Below are positions 17,803-27,305 of a stretch of DNA of 39,959 bases, piece after piece; the stretch's first letter is position 1, and each line of letters opens with the position of its first letter. The stretch covers positions 1 through 39,959 of the forward strand of contig NZ_AQQX01000020.1 in assembly GCF_000768315.1 (NCBI RefSeq), written 5' to 3'. Both the position numbers and the translations under genes were made by a program. This DNA comes from Pseudooceanicola atlanticus. GTDB lineage: Bacteria; Pseudomonadota; Alphaproteobacteria; Rhodobacterales; Rhodobacteraceae. Below the pieces are notes generated by a model. That model ran no database searches, had not been told where the DNA came from, and saw nothing but the letters and a program-made list of their open reading frames with translations.

Positions 17803-19449
17803 ATGACGCACCACACCGATATCAAGAAGGACGCCGTGCACCCGGCCGCCCAGATGTATGCGGACGAATATCGCACCGGCAAGATCAGCCGCCGCGAATT
17901 CATCGCCCGTGCATCGGCGCTTGGCGTTGCGACGACCTCGATCTACGCCATGGGCGGGATCGAAGCCGCCAAGGCCGAAAGCCACATGGAGCCGCAGATG
18001 GGCGGCACCCTGCGCGTGCAGATGGAAACCAAGGCCCTGAAGGACCCCCGCAACTACGACTGGTCGCAGATGGCCAACTTCTCGCGCGGGTGGCTGGAAT
18101 ACCTGGTGGAATACCAGCGTGACGGGTCGTTCGAAGGCCGCCTGCTGGAAAGCTGGTCCGCCAATGACGACGCCACCGAATACACGCTGAACGTTCGTCA
18201 GGGCGTGACCTGGAACAACGGCGACACCTTCACCGCGGACGACGTGATCTTCAACCTCAACCGCTGGTGCGAAAAGAACGTCGAAGGCAACTCCATGGCC
18301 TCGCGCATGGCCTCGCTGATCGACGACGAAACCGGCATGGCGCGCGAAGGTGCCATCACCAAGGCCGACGATTACACCGTCATCCTCAAGACCTCCTCGC
18401 CCGACATCACGATCATTCCAGGCTTTGCCGATTACCCGGCGCAGGTGCTGCACCCCTCCTATGACGGCGGTGACCCGGCGGCGAACCCGATCGGCACCGG
18501 CCCCTTCATGCCCGAAACCAACGAGGTCGGCGTGCGCCAGGTCCTGGTCAAGAACACCGACCACGAGTGGTGGGGCGAAGGCGCCTACCTGGACCGGATC
18601 GAGTTCATCGACTTCGGCACCGACATGGCCGCCTGGGTGGCCGCAGCCGATGCCGACGAGGTCGACATGACCTACCAGTCCACCGGCGAATTCATCGAAG
18701 TCCTGGACGCCATGGAATGGGTCAAGTCCGAAGCGGTGACCGCCGCGACGCTCTGCGTCCGTTTCAACCAGGACCAGGAGCCCTTCACCGACGTCAATGT
18801 CCGCAAGGCGCTGCAGATGGCCGTCGACCCGGCCGTCATCCTCGAACTGGGCTATGCCGGATACGGCACCGTGGCCGAACACCACCATGTCTGCCCGATC
18901 CACCCCGAATACGCCGAGATCCCCAAGGTCCCGGTCGATCCGGCGGCGGCCAAGCAGATGATCGCGGATGCGGGCCATGCCGACACCACGTTCGAACTGA
19001 TCTCCATCGACGACCAGTGGCAGACCGAAAGCTGCGATGCCGTGGCCGCGCAGATCCGCGATGCCGGCATCAACATCGAACGCAAGATCCTGCCCGGTTC
19101 GACCTTCTGGAACGACTGGCTGGTCTACCCCTGGTCCGCGACCGAGTGGAACCAGCGTCCGCTGGGCGTCCAGGTCCTGGCGCTGGCCTACAAGTCCGGC
19201 GTGGCCTGGAACGAGACCGCGATGGCGAACGAGGAATTCGACAGCCTGCTGGACGAGGCACTGGCGATCAACGACGCCGAGGCCCGCAGCGAAGTCATGG
19301 CCAAGATCGAGCAAATCATGCTCGACGAGGGTGTGATGATCCAGCCCTACTGGCGTTCGCTCTTCCGCCACTACAAGCCGACCGTGCACGGCACCGAGAT
19401 GCATCCGACCTTCGAGATGCATCACTACAAGTGGTGGGTCGAAGCCTAA
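17803..19449 (+). CDS. ABC transporter substrate-binding protein, family 5 (peptide/nickel type)
   Basis: This is the periplasmic receptor of the importer encoded downstream. The 548-residue protein starts with about 50 residues carrying a Tat-like signal: [10 protein letters not shown], then a weakly hydrophobic stretch ending near EAAKAE. The mature part has the SBP_bac_5 pattern, with a GGTLRVQ start, [22 protein letters not shown], and ANPIGTGPF. The ATG follows AGGGAG. A terminator between this gene and the permeases would let the binding protein be made in excess. Family 5 proteins bind di- or oligopeptides but also sugars, opines or nickel, so the substrate is not predictable from sequence. 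Confidence 0.92.
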   Translation: MTHHTDIKKDAVHPAAQMYADEYRTGKISRREFIARASALGVATTSIYAMGGIEAAKAESHMEPQMGGTLRVQMETKALKDPRNYDWSQMANFSRGWLEYLVEYQRDGSFEGRLLESWSANDDATEYTLNVRQGVTWNNGDTFTADDVIFNLNRWCEKNVEGNSMASRMASLIDDETGMAREGAITKADDYTVILKTSSPDITIIPGFADYPAQVLHPSYDGGDPAANPIGTGPFMPETNEVGVRQVLVKNTDHEWWGEGAYLDRIEFIDFGTDMAAWVAAADADEVDMTYQSTGEFIEVLDAMEWVKSEAVTAATLCVRFNQDQEPFTDVNVRKALQMAVDPAVILELGYAGYGTVAEHHHVCPIHPEYAEIPKVPVDPAAAKQMIADAGHADTTFELISIDDQWQTESCDAVAAQIRDAGINIERKILPGSTFWNDWLVYPWSATEWNQRPLGVQVLALAYKSGVAWNETAMANEEFDSLLDEALAINDAEARSEVMAKIEQIMLDEGVMIQPYWRSLFRHYKPTVHGTEMHPTFEMHHYKWWVEA

Positions 19450-19458
19450 GACCCATAA

Positions 19459-19487
19459 GGGGGTGCCCGCCGGGCGCCCCCTTTTTT
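19459..19487 (+). terminator. Attenuating terminator between binding-protein and permease genes
   Basis: A 10-bp GC-rich stem with one wobble pair (19459-19468 with 19472-19481), a 3-base loop and six T residues at 19482-19487. It lies inside the importer operon, 10 bases after the binding-protein stop. Partial read-through here would explain a higher level of receptor than of membrane components. Confidence 0.88.
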
Positions 19488-19561
19488 CGCGGTAAAACCC
19501 GGGCCGTCAGAGCCCTGCCGCTTCCCCAGGCCTGCCAGGTCAAGGTAAACAGGGATAGTCG

Positions 19562-20605
19562 ATGCTCCTTTTCCTCTTGAAACGGATCGGGACGATGCTG
19601 CTGACGGCGCTCTGCCTCAGCTTCATCGTGTTCTTTCTGACCAACCAGCCTCCGCTGCTCGAAAAAGTCGCCAAGTACGAGGGCAATTCGCGCATGTCCG
19701 ACGAAGAGGTCGCGCGATACCTTGAGAACAACGGCTTCGGCCAGCCAATGCTGGTGCGCTACGGGGAATGGCTGGGCGTGGTGCCGGGCTGGACCCGGGA
19801 GGTCGGAGACGACATTCGCGGCCGCTGCATCCCGCCGGGGGCCGATCCGGCGACCGCGCCGGAATTCTGCGGTGTCCTGCAGGGCGACTGGGGTGTCTCG
19901 CGGGTGTTCCGCGACGACGTGTCGGCCATCGTGGGCACCCGGCTCTACATGACCGGCAAGCTGATGTTCTGGGTGATGCTGCTGATGGTGCCCGCCGCGC
20001 TGATCATCGGCGTGCTGGCCGGGATGCGCGAAGGCTCCAAGACGGACCGGACGCTGTCGACCTTTTCCATCGCGACCACGGCAACACCGGAATATGTCTC
20101 GGGCGTCATCCTGATCGCGGTCTTCGCCTCGTCAGCCGTCGGATTGAAATGGTTCAAGGGCACGGCGACCTCGGCGATGGACAACGCCACCTTCGAGAAC
20201 TTCTTCCTGCCGGTGCTGACCATCGCGCTGTATGGCATGGGCTATATCGCCCGGATGACCCGCGCCTCCATGGCCGAGGTGATGACGGCGCAATATATCC
20301 GCACCGCGCGCCTCAAGGGCGTCACCTTCCGCAACATCGTGCTGAAACACGCGCTGCGGAACGCGCTGATCGCGCCCTTCACCGTCATCATGCTCCAATT
20401 TCCCTGGCTGCTGAACGGCGTCGTGATCGTCGAGACGCTCTTCAACTACAAGGGGCTGGGCTGGGCGCTGGTGCAAGCCGCCGGCAACAATGACATCGAC
20501 CTGCTGCTGGGCATCTCGGTCGTGTCGGTCTTCGTGGTTCTGGTGACGCAGCTGATTTCGGATATCGGCTATGTCTACCTCAACCCCCGTATCCGCATTT
20601 CATAA
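19562..20605 (+). CDS. ABC transporter permease, DppB/OppB type
   Basis: First inner-membrane permease of the importer. The 347-residue protein opens with a membrane helix (LLFLLKRIGTMLLTALCLSFIVFF), has a periplasmic loop of about 100 residues, then five further membrane segments. The ATPase-docking EAA-type loop is present as ASMAEVMTAQYIRTARLKG. The ATG at 19562 begins 113 bases after the binding-protein stop, beyond the attenuator. The next permease starts 12 bases downstream, after AAGGAGG. Confidence 0.93.
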   Translation: MLLFLLKRIGTMLLTALCLSFIVFFLTNQPPLLEKVAKYEGNSRMSDEEVARYLENNGFGQPMLVRYGEWLGVVPGWTREVGDDIRGRCIPPGADPATAPEFCGVLQGDWGVSRVFRDDVSAIVGTRLYMTGKLMFWVMLLMVPAALIIGVLAGMREGSKTDRTLSTFSIATTATPEYVSGVILIAVFASSAVGLKWFKGTATSAMDNATFENFFLPVLTIALYGMGYIARMTRASMAEVMTAQYIRTARLKGVTFRNIVLKHALRNALIAPFTVIMLQFPWLLNGVVIVETLFNYKGLGWALVQAAGNNDIDLLLGISVVSVFVVLVTQLISDIGYVYLNPRIRIS

Positions 20606-20617
20606 GGAGGACCCCGG

Positions 20618-21814
20618 ATGGAACCGCTCTCCTGGGGGGAAATTATCCTCCGCCTCGCAATCCAGTTCATCCCGGTCTGGATCGCGCTCGCCCTGACCTT
20701 CACGGTCTCGATCATCTACAAGCGACGGCTGGGCCTTTATGGCAAGCTGTTCGACAACACGATCGGCATGATCGGCTTTGCCATCGTCATGTTCTGGGTC
20801 TTCACCGCGCTCTTCGTGGGCCTGTTTGACATGATCATCACCCATGATCCGCTGAGCGCGGTGTCGGGCATGAAGAACGAGGTCCCTGGCACCCCCCTGC
20901 GCGGGGCCGAGGACGGCGACTACCCCTATTACCTGCTGGGCGGTGACACGCTGGCGCGGGACATCTTCTCGCGCATGGTGCAGGGGTCTTGGGTGGTGAT
21001 CCGCATCGCGCCGCTGGCGACGCTTTTCGCCTTCATGGCCGGAATCACCCTGGGCCTGCCTGCCGGCTATTTCGGCGGGCGGCTGGACACGGTGCTCAGC
21101 TTCACCGCGAACCTGATCCTCGCCTTCCCGGTCATCCTGCTCTTCTACCTGCTGGTGACGCCGGAAATGGTGGCCTCGGGCATTCCGTCCTACATGGCAA
21201 TCGTGCTGTTCGTCCTGCCGATCCTGTTCCTCTGCGTGCTGATCAACTCGCGGTTCCACACGCAACCGATGCAGCGCAACGTGATGCTGGCGGTGATCCT
21301 GGTGGTCTTCGGCTGGCTCTACCTGTCGCTGATCAACGATGCGGGGACGCCGGTGAACTTCCTGCCCTCGTCGCTCGACCTGTTCGACATTCCGGGCGGC
21401 ATCCTGGTGGTCTTCGTCTCGGTCGTCTTCGTCAACGCGCCCACGGTGTTCCGTATCGTGCGCGGCCTGACGCTGGACATCCAGACCCGCGATTACGTGG
21501 CCGCCGCGCAGACCCGCGGCGAAGGGCCGTGGTACATCATGCTGTGGGAAATCCTGCCCAATGCACGCGGACCGCTGATCGTCGATTTCTGCCTGCGCAT
21601 TGGCTACACGACGATCCTTCTTGGCACGCTGGGCTTCTTCGGCCTGGGCCTGCCCTCGGACAGCCCGGACTGGGGGACCACGATCAACCAGGGGCGCAAA
21701 CTGCTTTCGATCTACCCGCACCCGGCCATCGTGCCTGCCTTCGCCCTGCTCTCGCTCGTCCTCGGCCTGAACCTCCTGGCCGACGGTCTGCGCGAAGAAA
21801 GCCTGAAGGACTGA
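20618..21814 (+). CDS. ABC transporter permease, DppC/OppC type
   Basis: Second permease of the importer. At 398 residues it is longer than the usual 290-300. The added length is a hydrophobic pair of segments in the middle (around IPSYMAIVLFVLPILFLCVL and MLAVILVVFGWLYLSL), before the EAA-type loop (RGLTLDIQTRDYVAAAQTRG). The N-terminal part has the GGDTLARDIFSRM motif typical of DppC. AAGGAGG directly precedes the ATG. The extended form occurs in a subset of family-5 importers with a fused ATPase such as the one that follows. Confidence 0.92.
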   Translation: MEPLSWGEIILRLAIQFIPVWIALALTFTVSIIYKRRLGLYGKLFDNTIGMIGFAIVMFWVFTALFVGLFDMIITHDPLSAVSGMKNEVPGTPLRGAEDGDYPYYLLGGDTLARDIFSRMVQGSWVVIRIAPLATLFAFMAGITLGLPAGYFGGRLDTVLSFTANLILAFPVILLFYLLVTPEMVASGIPSYMAIVLFVLPILFLCVLINSRFHTQPMQRNVMLAVILVVFGWLYLSLINDAGTPVNFLPSSLDLFDIPGGILVVFVSVVFVNAPTVFRIVRGLTLDIQTRDYVAAAQTRGEGPWYIMLWEILPNARGPLIVDFCLRIGYTTILLGTLGFFGLGLPSDSPDWGTTINQGRKLLSIYPHPAIVPAFALLSLVLGLNLLADGLREESLKD

Positions 21815-21949
21815 GCCGATGCCGACCCGTTCGACACAGACCCTCCCCTTGCCGCTAGGCCTCGCGATGTCCCCGGTCAGGGGTCATCGCCAAAGCATGG
21901 AATGCGCCGCAGGCGCGCCGCTGGATCACGCCCCGACAAGGAGAGCGCC

Positions 21950-24031
21950 ATGAAATCCCCCGATTACGACGGTCCCATCCTGCAGATCGACAACCTGTCG
22001 ATCTCGTTCTTCACCCGGCTCAGGGAAATTCCCGCAGTCATGGATTTCTCCGTCTCGGTCCAGCCCGGAGAGGCCGTCGGCCTTGTCGGCGAATCCGGGT
22101 GCGGCAAGTCCACCGTGGCGCTTGGCGTCATGCAGGATCTGGGCGTGAACGGGCGCGTTGTCGGCGGCTCGATCAAGTTCAAGGGCCGCGACCTGGGCCA
22201 GATGAGCCAGGAAGAACTGCGCGACATCCGCGGCAACGAGATCGCGATGATCTACCAGGAGCCGATGGCCTCGCTCAACCCGGCAATGAAGATCGGCAAG
22301 CAGCTGATGGAAGTCCCCATGATCCACGAGGGCATTTCCGAGAAAGAGGCCTATGACCGCGCCCTGCAGGTCGTCACCGACGTCAAGCTGCCCGACCCCA
22401 AGCGCATCCTGAACGCCTTCCCGCACCAGCTCTCCGGTGGCCAGCAGCAGCGCATCGTGATCGCCATGGCGCTGATGTCCAAACCGTCGCTGCTGATCCT
22501 CGACGAACCGACCACCGCGCTTGACGTCACGGTGGAGGCCGCGATCGTCGAACTGGTCCGAGACCTGGGCAAGAAATACGGCACCTCGATGCTGTTCATC
22601 TCGCATAACCTCGGGCTGGTGCTGGAAACCTGCGACCGGCTGTGCGTCATGTATTCCGGCGAGGCGGTCGAACGCGGCTCCATCGCCGATGTCTTCGACC
22701 AGATGCGCCACCCCTACACGCAGGCGCTGTTCCGCTCGATCCCGTTGCCGGGTGCCGACAAGACCTCTCGCCCACTCGTGGCGATCCCCGGGAACTTCCC
22801 CCTGCCCCACGAACGTCCGCCCGGCTGCAATTTCGGCCCCCGCTGCGATTACTTCCAGAAGGGCCGCTGCGATGCCAAGGACATCCCGATGTTCAACATC
22901 GCGGGCGATGATCGCCACACGACCCGATGCCTGCGGCACGAAGAGATCGACTGGGACGCCCCGCTTGTCGCCTCTGCCGAGAAGGGCAAGACCGAGATCG
23001 GCGATGTCATCATCAAGATGGACGACCTGCGGAAATATTACGAAGTCAACGCCTCTGCCCTGTTCGGCGGCGGCCAGAAGAAGGTCGTAAAGGCGAACGA
23101 GACCCTGTCCTTCGAGGCCCGCGAGGGCGAGACGCTCGCCATTGTCGGGGAATCCGGCTGCGGGAAATCCACCTTCGCCAAGGTGCTGATGGGGCTTGAG
23201 ACCGCGACGGACGGGAAGATCTTGCTCGACAACCAGGAGATCCAGGACACCCCGATCGAGAAGCGCAGCGCAAAGACGATTTCCGACGTGCAGATGGTGT
23301 TCCAGAACCCCTTCGACACGCTGAACCCATCGATGAGCGTGGGCCGCCAGATCATCCGCGCGCTCGAGGTGTTCGGCTTCGGCGCCAATGACAATGACCG
23401 GCGCGACAAGATGCTGAACCTGCTGGATCTGGTCAAACTGCCCCGCGCCTTTGCCGACCGGATGCCGCGGCAATTGTCCGGCGGCCAGAAGCAGCGTGTG
23501 GGCATCGCCCGCGCCTTTGCCGGCGGCGCACGGATCGTGGTGGCGGACGAACCCGTCTCGGCGCTCGACGTGTCGGTTCAGGCGGCGGTGACGGACCTGC
23601 TGATGGACATCCAGCGAGAGGAAAAGACAACGCTTCTGTTCATCTCGCATGACCTGTCCATCGTGCGCTACCTGAGCGACCGGGTCATGGTCATGTACCT
23701 CGGTCACGTGGTGGAACTGGGCACGACCGACGAGGTCTTTGCCCCGCCTTACCACCCTTATACCGAGGCGCTTCTGTCGGCCGTGCCGATCGCCGACACC
23801 TCGGTCGAGAAGACGCATATCGTGCTGGAGGGCGACATCCCCTCGGCGATGAACCCGCCACCGGGCTGCCCGTTCCAGACGCGCTGCCGCTGGAAGGACA
23901 AGGTGCCGGGAGGCCTGTGCGAGAAAGAGGTCCCGCCGATCCGCAATCGCAACGGCCACCAGATCAAGTGTCACCTGAGCGACGACCAATTCGCCGCGAT
24001 GGAGCCTGTGATCAAGGTCGCCGCAGAATAG
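21950..24031 (+). CDS. Fused dipeptide-type ABC transporter ATPase (two nucleotide-binding domains)
   Basis: This single 693-residue protein combines the roles of DppD and DppF. NBD1 has Walker A GESGCGKST at about residue 48, signature LSGGQQQR and Walker B LLILDEPTTALD. Its OppD-type C-terminal cysteine region contains CNFGPRCDYFQKGRC. NBD2 has a second GESGCGKST at about residue 400, LSGGQKQR, VVADEPVSALD, and the cysteine region CPFQTRCRWKDK. The start at 21950 has AAGGAG upstream; the 16-residue Arg-rich extension upstream lacks one. A 135-base gap with a small GCGCC-GCA-GGCGC hairpin at 21904-21916 separates it from the permease. Confidence 0.93.
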   Translation: MKSPDYDGPILQIDNLSISFFTRLREIPAVMDFSVSVQPGEAVGLVGESGCGKSTVALGVMQDLGVNGRVVGGSIKFKGRDLGQMSQEELRDIRGNEIAMIYQEPMASLNPAMKIGKQLMEVPMIHEGISEKEAYDRALQVVTDVKLPDPKRILNAFPHQLSGGQQQRIVIAMALMSKPSLLILDEPTTALDVTVEAAIVELVRDLGKKYGTSMLFISHNLGLVLETCDRLCVMYSGEAVERGSIADVFDQMRHPYTQALFRSIPLPGADKTSRPLVAIPGNFPLPHERPPGCNFGPRCDYFQKGRCDAKDIPMFNIAGDDRHTTRCLRHEEIDWDAPLVASAEKGKTEIGDVIIKMDDLRKYYEVNASALFGGGQKKVVKANETLSFEAREGETLAIVGESGCGKSTFAKVLMGLETATDGKILLDNQEIQDTPIEKRSAKTISDVQMVFQNPFDTLNPSMSVGRQIIRALEVFGFGANDNDRRDKMLNLLDLVKLPRAFADRMPRQLSGGQKQRVGIARAFAGGARIVVADEPVSALDVSVQAAVTDLLMDIQREEKTTLLFISHDLSIVRYLSDRVMVMYLGHVVELGTTDEVFAPPYHPYTEALLSAVPIADTSVEKTHIVLEGDIPSAMNPPPGCPFQTRCRWKDKVPGGLCEKEVPPIRNRNGHQIKCHLSDDQFAAMEPVIKVAAE

Positions 24032-24065
24032 CGCCATCCGTCTCGCGCGGGCCGCCGCGCAAGAA

Positions 24066-24099
24066 AAAGCCCCCTGCATCGCGCGATGCAGGGGGCTTT
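24066..24099. terminator. Bidirectional intrinsic terminator (34-bp perfect palindrome)
   Basis: Each arm is AAAGCCCCCTGCATCGC, paired without mismatch over 17 bp. On the plus strand it ends in TTT. On the minus strand the preceding AAGAAAAA gives a U-rich tail. It lies between the convergent importer ATPase gene and the small periplasmic protein gene and serves both. Confidence 0.92.
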
Positions 24100-24121
24100 G
24101 TCCATTCAGGACATGGCGGTG

Positions 24122-24637
24122 TTACCGCAGGGTTTCTTCGATTTCCGGCAGGTCGTCCACCTCGGCGACGGCTTCGGCCACCTTGTCGGCAAAGGCCAGG
24201 ACCATGGCCGTATAGAAGTCTTCGTCATCCGGGCCGATGGTCGGGCCAGGCAGGTCCAGCTCGGTCGCTTCCAGCAGCACCTGCTGAACGTAGACCGGCG
24301 GCTGACCGTCCTGGTCGAAGACCGCGATCGAACCTTCGAGCGTGTTGAACTCGCCGTCGTCGGTCAGGCCGGGGGTGTCGTTGACGCGCATGGAGGTCAG
24401 GATGACGTCGATGCCGACGTCACGCACATCGTCTTCGTCAGCCATGTCGACGCGGGCACGCACGGCATTCTCGATGTCGGTCATGACGTCGGGGTAGAAT
24501 TCCAGCGCTGTGGTATTGGCATTGAGGAAGTCGGTATGCGCGTCAATCTCGCGCACCGGGAACGGGCCTTCGACAGCGGCAACCGGGGTGGCAACGATCA
24601 GGGCAAGGCACATGGCGGTCATCGTCTTCTTGAACAT
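24122..24637 (-). CDS. Predicted periplasmic protein of unknown function
   Basis: A 171-residue protein with a clear Sec signal peptide (MFKKTMTAMCLALIVATPVAA, cleavage near AAVEG). The mature part is acidic, with many Asp and Glu, and ends in a helical ALAFADKVAEAVAEVDDLPE segment. No cysteine is retained after the signal, so it is not a lipoprotein. AAAGGA precedes the ATG at 24637; a longer open frame upstream lacks signal-like character. I do not recognise the family. It shares a bidirectional terminator with the ABC importer but is transcribed towards it. Confidence 0.8.
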   Translation of the reverse strand: MFKKTMTAMCLALIVATPVAAVEGPFPVREIDAHTDFLNANTTALEFYPDVMTDIENAVRARVDMADEDDVRDVGIDVILTSMRVNDTPGLTDDGEFNTLEGSIAVFDQDGQPPVYVQQVLLEATELDLPGPTIGPDDEDFYTAMVLAFADKVAEAVAEVDDLPEIEETLR

Positions 24638-24819
24638 CTCTATGTCCTTTCGGCAAAGGGTCTCCGTTGGCCGCCACGGGGTGCAGCGACCGGGTAAACC
24701 TGTTTGTGTTTCGATTTGACGGACCAACACCGGAGCAGGGAAAACGGTTCCCGGCCTCGTCAGGGCGATGCGAATTTTCGTGGTTTTCGTGCAACGGGGG
24801 GCTGTGCGGCCCCGGACGC

Positions 24820-25425
24820 TCAGCGCCCCCAGATCACCTTCACGTAGTTCTGGGTTTCCTTGTAGGGCGGCACACCGTTGTATTTCTTCACCGCCATGGG
24901 CCCGGCATTGTAGGCCGCCAGGGCCAGGCGCCAGGATTTGAACTCGCGGAATTGCTGGGCCAGATAACGGGCCCCACCTTCAAGGTTTTGGCGCGGGTCG
25001 TTCGGATCGACACCCAGAACGCGGGCCGTGCCCGGCATCAGCTGCGCCAGGCCGATCGCCCCCTTGTGGGATCTCGCCTTGTCGTTCCAGCCGCTTTCCT
25101 GCTGCACAAGGCGCAGGAACAGGTCCTCGGGCACACCATGCTGACGCGCGACCGCGCGGGCCACTGCCAGATGCGGGCCACGGTACTTGCCGCTCCACGG
25201 TTTGACCGTTCCGTCGCCCCACTTGGATGGCGTCACCACCCGCGTCGGCTGAAGCCGGACGGAGTTGTTGTATTGCGACGAGGCGCGGCTATCGAGGATC
25301 TTGGTCTGGGATTTGAACAGCGAATTGCGGTTCCGCGAGGACAGGACGTCGGAAAAACCCGGATCCGGCAGAGCCAGCCCGAGCGTCGCCACGATCGCGA
25401 TCCTTGCAAATGTTCCGATGCGCAA
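24820..25425 (-). CDS. Lytic transglycosylase (SLT domain)
   Basis: It cleaves the MurNAc-GlcNAc bond of peptidoglycan, forming 1,6-anhydro products in the periplasm. The 201-residue protein has an N-terminal signal ([14 protein letters not shown]). After a linker of about 60 residues, the SLT domain spans about 85-190, with the catalytic Glu in VQQESGWN (E110), [13 protein letters not shown] and AYNAGP. The domain order and length fit family 1 (Slt/MltC-like) single-domain enzymes. The gene appears monocistronic, on the same strand as its neighbours. Confidence 0.92.
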   Translation of the reverse strand: MRIGTFARIAIVATLGLALPDPGFSDVLSSRNRNSLFKSQTKILDSRASSQYNNSVRLQPTRVVTPSKWGDGTVKPWSGKYRGPHLAVARAVARQHGVPEDLFLRLVQQESGWNDKARSHKGAIGLAQLMPGTARVLGVDPNDPRQNLEGGARYLAQQFREFKSWRLALAAYNAGPMAVKKYNGVPPYKETQNYVKVIWGR

Positions 25426-25511
25426 AAGCTGCGCCCCCGTTCACTACCTTGTCCCTTGCGCGGCACGTTAACCGCAACAGGCGCCGTTTGGCCACCCGAA
25501 AACCGCTGCGA

Positions 25512-26177
25512 TCAAGGGCCTGCGGCCCCATCGGCAGAGGCCCGCGCATCGTCGTCCGCCGCAGGAACTTTCGTATCGCCGCGCCCCTCGCCCTCGGTCA
25601 CCAGTTCGCCGGACATCAGGTCCTCGACCAGCAGCGCCAGCAGGGCGTTGCGCCCGGCGATATTCCCCTTGCGATAGACCGCATGCAGATGCGCCTTCAC
25701 CGTCCCCTCGGCAGAGCCGCGGATCTCGGCGACCTCCTGAATGGACAGCCCCTTGAGGCTGAGCCAGGCGACGTCCTTTTCCGACGCCGTCAGTCCCCAA
25801 TCGGCAAAATACGCCTCGACCAGGTCGTGCAGCCCGCCGGCCGCGGCGGTGACCGCGCGGGCCATGCGGCGCTGACGCGTGACCATCAGGCCCAGCATCC
25901 GCACCTCGACCCCGATGGCCAGGAAAAGCGCGAGCGAGGCGATGCTTTCGACGATCAGGTGCCATTGCCGGAACGCAGCCGGGCCGACATCGATCACATC
26001 CGCCAGGGCATCGGACAGAAAGAAGGCCGCGCAGAGCGATTGCACCAGGATCAGCACGACAAGGGCCCGGGGCGACAGCGCCGCCCCGGCCAGGTGATCC
26101 GCCGCACGGTCCGCCACATGAGTGGCCCGTGGCCCCGGTATCCGGGTGGCGATTTGTCTGTCTGGCTTGCCCGCCAT
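25512..26177 (-). CDS. Membrane-anchored LuxR-type transcriptional regulator
   Basis: The 221-residue protein has two N-terminal membrane segments (about residues 38-58 and 73-99). A cytoplasmic LuxR/GerE helix-turn-helix follows at about 129-188, with GLTASEKDVAWLSLKGLSIQEVAE and the recognition part GTVKAHLHAVYRK. The tail after residue 190 is acidic and low-complexity. There is no receiver or autoinducer domain, so sensing is likely through the membrane part or a partner. The ATG is 2 bases past the stop of the cytochrome b561 gene, implying translational coupling in a three-gene unit with the b561 and PepSY genes. Confidence 0.85.
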   Translation of the reverse strand: MAGKPDRQIATRIPGPRATHVADRAADHLAGAALSPRALVVLILVQSLCAAFFLSDALADVIDVGPAAFRQWHLIVESIASLALFLAIGVEVRMLGLMVTRQRRMARAVTAAAGGLHDLVEAYFADWGLTASEKDVAWLSLKGLSIQEVAEIRGSAEGTVKAHLHAVYRKGNIAGRNALLALLVEDLMSGELVTEGEGRGDTKVPAADDDARASADGAAGP

Positions 26178-26179
26178 TC

Positions 26180-26716
26180 CTAGGCTCCGTCCCCTGACGT
26201 CGGAAGGCGCTTGCGGCCCGTGATCATGCTGCGGGGAAGGTTCACGCCGGTCCGCCAGCTTTCGAAGATCACCGCAGCAATATGCAGGAGTATCGAGATC
26301 TCGGCCCAGGTCACAAGCCCTTCATGCAGCTCCTCGACCCAGTCGACGCCCCAGAACATGGTGGTCGTCATCATCCAGCCGCTCGCCCCGATCAGCAGGA
26401 TCGTCAGCAGCAGGTTGTAGATCATCAGCGCGCCAAGCGGCGTATGCCCGCGATGCACGTGCACCCGGCCTGTCGCCACGTCGCCGACCTGGCCCAGGGC
26501 CGCGGAAAGGCTGGGCGGAAAGTCCCTGAACCGCGCGTGGCGGGTCCCGATCAGCCCCCAGACCAGCCGCAACGCGATCAGCCCGACGACGGCATAGCCG
26601 ACCAGTTCATGTACCTTGTCCTCGTCATCCAGGATCAGCGCGTTGGCGGTGAACCCGATCACTAGGGACCAGTGAAAGACCCGGACGACCGGGTCCCAGA
26701 TTTTCGTCTCTGTCAT
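26180..26716 (-). CDS. Cytochrome b561-family membrane protein
   Basis: A 178-residue, four-helix inner-membrane di-heme cytochrome of the bacterial b561 / hydrogenase-type cytochrome b family. Candidate heme ligands are H15 (RVFHWSL), H36 (KVHELVGY), H131 (ELHEGLV) and H145 (LLHIAAV), with membrane segments at about 13-30, 38-57, 93-118 and 139-155. Such proteins pass electrons between quinol and a partner in the membrane. PepSY downstream partners are common. It is the middle gene of a PepSY-b561-regulator unit. Confidence 0.9.
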   Translation of the reverse strand: MTETKIWDPVVRVFHWSLVIGFTANALILDDEDKVHELVGYAVVGLIALRLVWGLIGTRHARFRDFPPSLSAALGQVGDVATGRVHVHRGHTPLGALMIYNLLLTILLIGASGWMMTTTMFWGVDWVEELHEGLVTWAEISILLHIAAVIFESWRTGVNLPRSMITGRKRLPTSGDGA

Positions 26717-26783
26717 GGCAAAGCCCTCAGGGCAGCGCCCCCGGCCCTCGTATGGAAGTCATACGGAGCCGGGGGCTGCTGGC

Positions 26784-27041
26784 TCAGTCGTCGATCTTCT
26801 GGCGGGTGACGTTCAGATCGGCATCGAGGTAGAGCTCGACCTTCGCGCCGTCCTTTAGGGCATAGACCTCGATCTTGCCATCCTCGCGGTCGATCTTGCG
26901 CACCTCGTAGCCCTCCTGGGTCAGCTTTTCGGTCACACGGGCCTTCAGGTCGTCGGGGATCGCGTACGAGGACGCCATCACCGTTCCGGCAAGTGTGGCG
27001 GCCATCAGGGTGGCGGGGATCAGCATCATACGGTTCGTCAT
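26784..27041 (-). CDS. Small periplasmic PepSY-domain protein
   Basis: An 85-residue secreted protein. Residues 1-23 form a signal peptide (TNRMMLIPATLMAATLAGTVMAS). The rest is one PepSY-like unit: DDLKARVTEKLTQEGYEVRKI followed by beta strands GKIEVYALKDGAKVELYLD. PepSY modules often accompany membrane cytochromes and reductases and may regulate or interact with them. AAAGGA precedes the ATG at 27041; the longer frame upstream has no signal. It is the first gene of the unit with cytochrome b561 and the LuxR-type regulator. A strong palindromic site lies 109 bases upstream. Confidence 0.85.
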   Translation of the reverse strand: MTNRMMLIPATLMAATLAGTVMASSYAIPDDLKARVTEKLTQEGYEVRKIDREDGKIEVYALKDGAKVELYLDADLNVTRQKIDD

Positions 27042-27149
27042 GTCATGTCCTTTCGGTTGCGCCGCATGGATGCGGCATGACGAAAGACTGCCCCCGCATT
27101 GGCCGCGCCGATATTGACCCCGAGGCATATTCGGACCGCCTGCCCCCAT

Positions 27150-27180
27150 GGTTTAGGCGTCTAAACCCTAAGTTTAGGCG
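27150..27180. promoter_or_regulatory. Candidate operator: two adjacent inverted repeats with repeated GTTTAGGCG
   Basis: 27150-27167 is a 7-bp inverted repeat (GGTTTAG-GCGT-CTAAACC). 27167-27178 is a second one (CCTAA-GT-TTAGG). The half-site GTTTAGGCG occurs directly repeated at 27151 and 27172, 21 bases or two helical turns apart. The site lies between the divergent PepSY unit and ssb. The LuxR-type regulator of the PepSY unit is the obvious candidate binder, but that is inference. Confidence 0.6.
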
Positions 27181-27305
27181 CCCGATTTGCCTGCTTGGCG
27201 GGGTTGCCGCCCGCCGTTACGTGAATTTCGGCGAAAACTTTACCTTTCGGCGACACTCTGCTGTAACCCTCGGACCAAGAGAATCTGTGATGAAAGGGGG
27301 CAGCC

